A stretch of 64,000 nucleotides of DNA from Streptomyces sp. QL37. Its GTDB lineage: Bacteria; Actinomycetota; Actinomycetes; Streptomycetales; Streptomycetaceae. The notes beneath the pieces were generated by a model, which worked only from the letters and a program-made list of their open reading frames with translations, had not been told where the DNA came from and did no database searches. The position numbers and the translations under genes are program-made. Numbering within the stretch: the first letter of the stretch is position 1; each line of letters begins with the position of its first letter. Of the stretch, positions 62,743 through 64,000 are shown piece by piece. The stretch is from contig NZ_PTJS01000001.1 in the NCBI RefSeq assembly GCF_002941025.1, positions 5,027,472 to 5,091,471 of the forward strand. Direction: 5' to 3'.

Positions 62743-64000
62743 GAGCAGCCTCTTTGACGACAGTTTCCTGACCGGCCTCCAGCAAGCGGAGGACGGCCCC
62801 CCGCCGCCCCCTGAGGAGCACGCGCCCGAAGCGGTGCCGGAGGGCCTCTTCGAGGACGTCTTCGACGCGCCTCCGCCGCCGCGCGACGCCTACTACCGCG
62901 ACGGCGCCCCGCGCCCCGTCATCGACTCCGCCGCGCTGCTCGAAGGGCTGAACACCGAGCAGCGCGCCGCCGTCGTGCACGCCGGGGCCCCGCTGCTCAT
63001 CGTCGCCGGGGCGGGCTCCGGCAAGACCAGGGTGCTCACCCACCGGATCGCCCATCTGCTGGCCGAGCGCGGGGTGCATCCGGGGCAGATCCTCGCGATC
63101 ACCTTCACCAACAAGGCCGCCGGCGAGATGAAGGAGCGCGTCGAGGACCTCGTCGGCCCGCGCGCCAACGCCATGTGGGTCATGACGTTCCACAGCGCCT
63201 GCGTGCGGATCCTGCGCCGTGAGTCGAAGCGCCTGGGCTTCACCTCGTCGTTCTCGATCTACGACGCCGCCGACTCCAAGCGGCTGATGGCGCTGGTCTG
63301 CCGCGACCTGGACCTCGACCCGAAGCGCTACCCGCCGAAGTCGTTCACGGCGAAGGTGTCGAACCTGAAGAACGAGCTGATCGACGAGGAGACGTTCGCC
63401 GGGCAGGCGGCCGACGGTTTCGAGAAGACACTGGCGCAGGCCTACGCGCTCTACCAGGCGCGGCTGCGCGAGGCCAACGCCCTGGACTTCGACGACATCA
63501 TCATGACGGCGGTGCACCTGCTCCAGGCGTTCCCCGACGTCGCCGAGCACTACCGCCGCCGCTTCCGGCACGTCCTCGTCGACGAGTACCAGGACACCAA
63601 CCACGCCCAGTACACCCTGGTGCGCGAGCTGGTGGGCCCGGCCGGCGAGGACGACGCCCCGGGTGAGCTGTGCGTCGTCGGTGACGCGGACCAGTCGATC
63701 TACGCCTTCCGCGGCGCGACCATCCGCAACATCCTCCAGTTCGAGGAGGACTATCCGGACGCGACCACGATCATGCTGGAGCAGAACTACCGCTCCACGC
63801 AGACGATCCTCTCCGCGGCCAACGCCGTCATCGAGCGCAACGAGAGCCGCCGCCCCAAGAACCTCTGGACGAACGCCGGCGCCGGCACCAGGATCGCGGG
63901 CTACGTCGCGGACACCGAGCACGACGAGGCGCAGTTCGTCGCCGACGAGATCGACCGGCTGACGGACTCCGGGGACGCGAAGGCGGGCGACGTCGCCGTC
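62743..64000 (+). CDS. pcrA: ATP-dependent DNA helicase PcrA/UvrD, 3' end cut by window edge
   Basis: The frame is open to the end of the window (419 full codons). The N-terminus is a Pro/Glu-rich extension of about 65 residues starting MSSLFDDSFLTGLQQ, common in Streptomyces. SF1A helicase motifs then follow: the Q-motif LNTEQRAAV, Walker A AGAGSGKTRVL, motif Ia TFTNKAAGEM, VMTFHSACVRILRR, motif II VDEYQDTN, motif III VVGDADQSIYAFRGA and motif IV LEQNYRST. It unwinds DNA 3' to 5' in repair and recombination. The start is ATG at 62743, with GTGAGG close upstream. Confidence 0.95.

Overview
The window is a contiguous piece of a high-GC actinobacterial chromosome, almost certainly Streptomyces. 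The evidence is the strong GC bias at third codon positions, frequent GTG starts, the developmental genes whiD and bldM side by side with a sigma-BldN-type promoter, the sigma factor gene shbA, GroEL1 with a His-rich tail, and a gene order that I recall as matching the S. coelicolor core region from alr through groEL1, bldM, guaB, the kinase cluster and guaA to pcrA. It looks like conserved core chromosome. I saw no insertion sequence, prophage, CRISPR array, rRNA or tRNA. Gene density is high and most intergenic gaps carry a hairpin or a promoter.

Region by region. 1-2.2 kb: two secreted proteins, the first cut by the window edge. 2.4-13.1 kb: cell-wall precursor and housekeeping genes (glmS, acpS, NAD(P)HX repair, alr), then the t6A/acetylation cluster tsaE, tsaB, rimI, tsaD, interrupted by a small ORF and a degenerate L,D-transpeptidase-like protein. 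13-17 kb: small conserved proteins, a THUMP-like methyltransferase and a polysaccharide deacetylase lipoprotein. 17-19.3 kb: groES-groEL1 behind two CIRCE operators. 19.3-25.3 kb: an SDR, an ABC exporter pair, a MOSC protein and a LysR regulator. 25.4-31.2 kb: whiD, bldM, shbA, guaB and a guaB3-type paralogue. 31.3-34.6 kb: a sugar-nucleotide dehydrogenase homologue lacking its catalytic Cys, divergent from glpD across an AT-richer gap with two DnaA boxes.

35-42 kb: three adjacent serine/threonine kinase-like membrane proteins sharing a related C-terminal sensor domain. The middle one is a pseudokinase with a large repeat-bearing insert. In the third, a perfect 140-bp inverted repeat (13-nt loop) replaces the membrane segment. 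42-46 kb: a succinate-semialdehyde dehydrogenase-type enzyme and a GMC oxidoreductase. 46-49 kb: two divergent LAxTG sortase substrates, one a paralogue of the protein at the left edge. 49-52 kb: a chorismate mutase preceded by a Phe/Tyr-codon leader peptide and attenuator hairpin, guaA, and a frameshifted Uma2-family pseudogene. 52-58.5 kb: methyltransferase, membrane proteins, and a divergent PspC-protein / PspC-histidine kinase-response regulator module. 58.5-64 kb: a GNAT protein, two NlpC/P60 cell-wall hydrolases (one behind a c-di-AMP riboswitch) and the start of pcrA/uvrD.

The recurring themes are cell-envelope synthesis and remodelling, envelope sensing, purine nucleotide synthesis (guaB, guaA) and sporulation control. 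The signals I consider most worth following are the hairpin inside the third kinase gene, the pseudokinase, the attenuated chorismate mutase gene, and the set of enzyme homologues that have lost catalytic residues.
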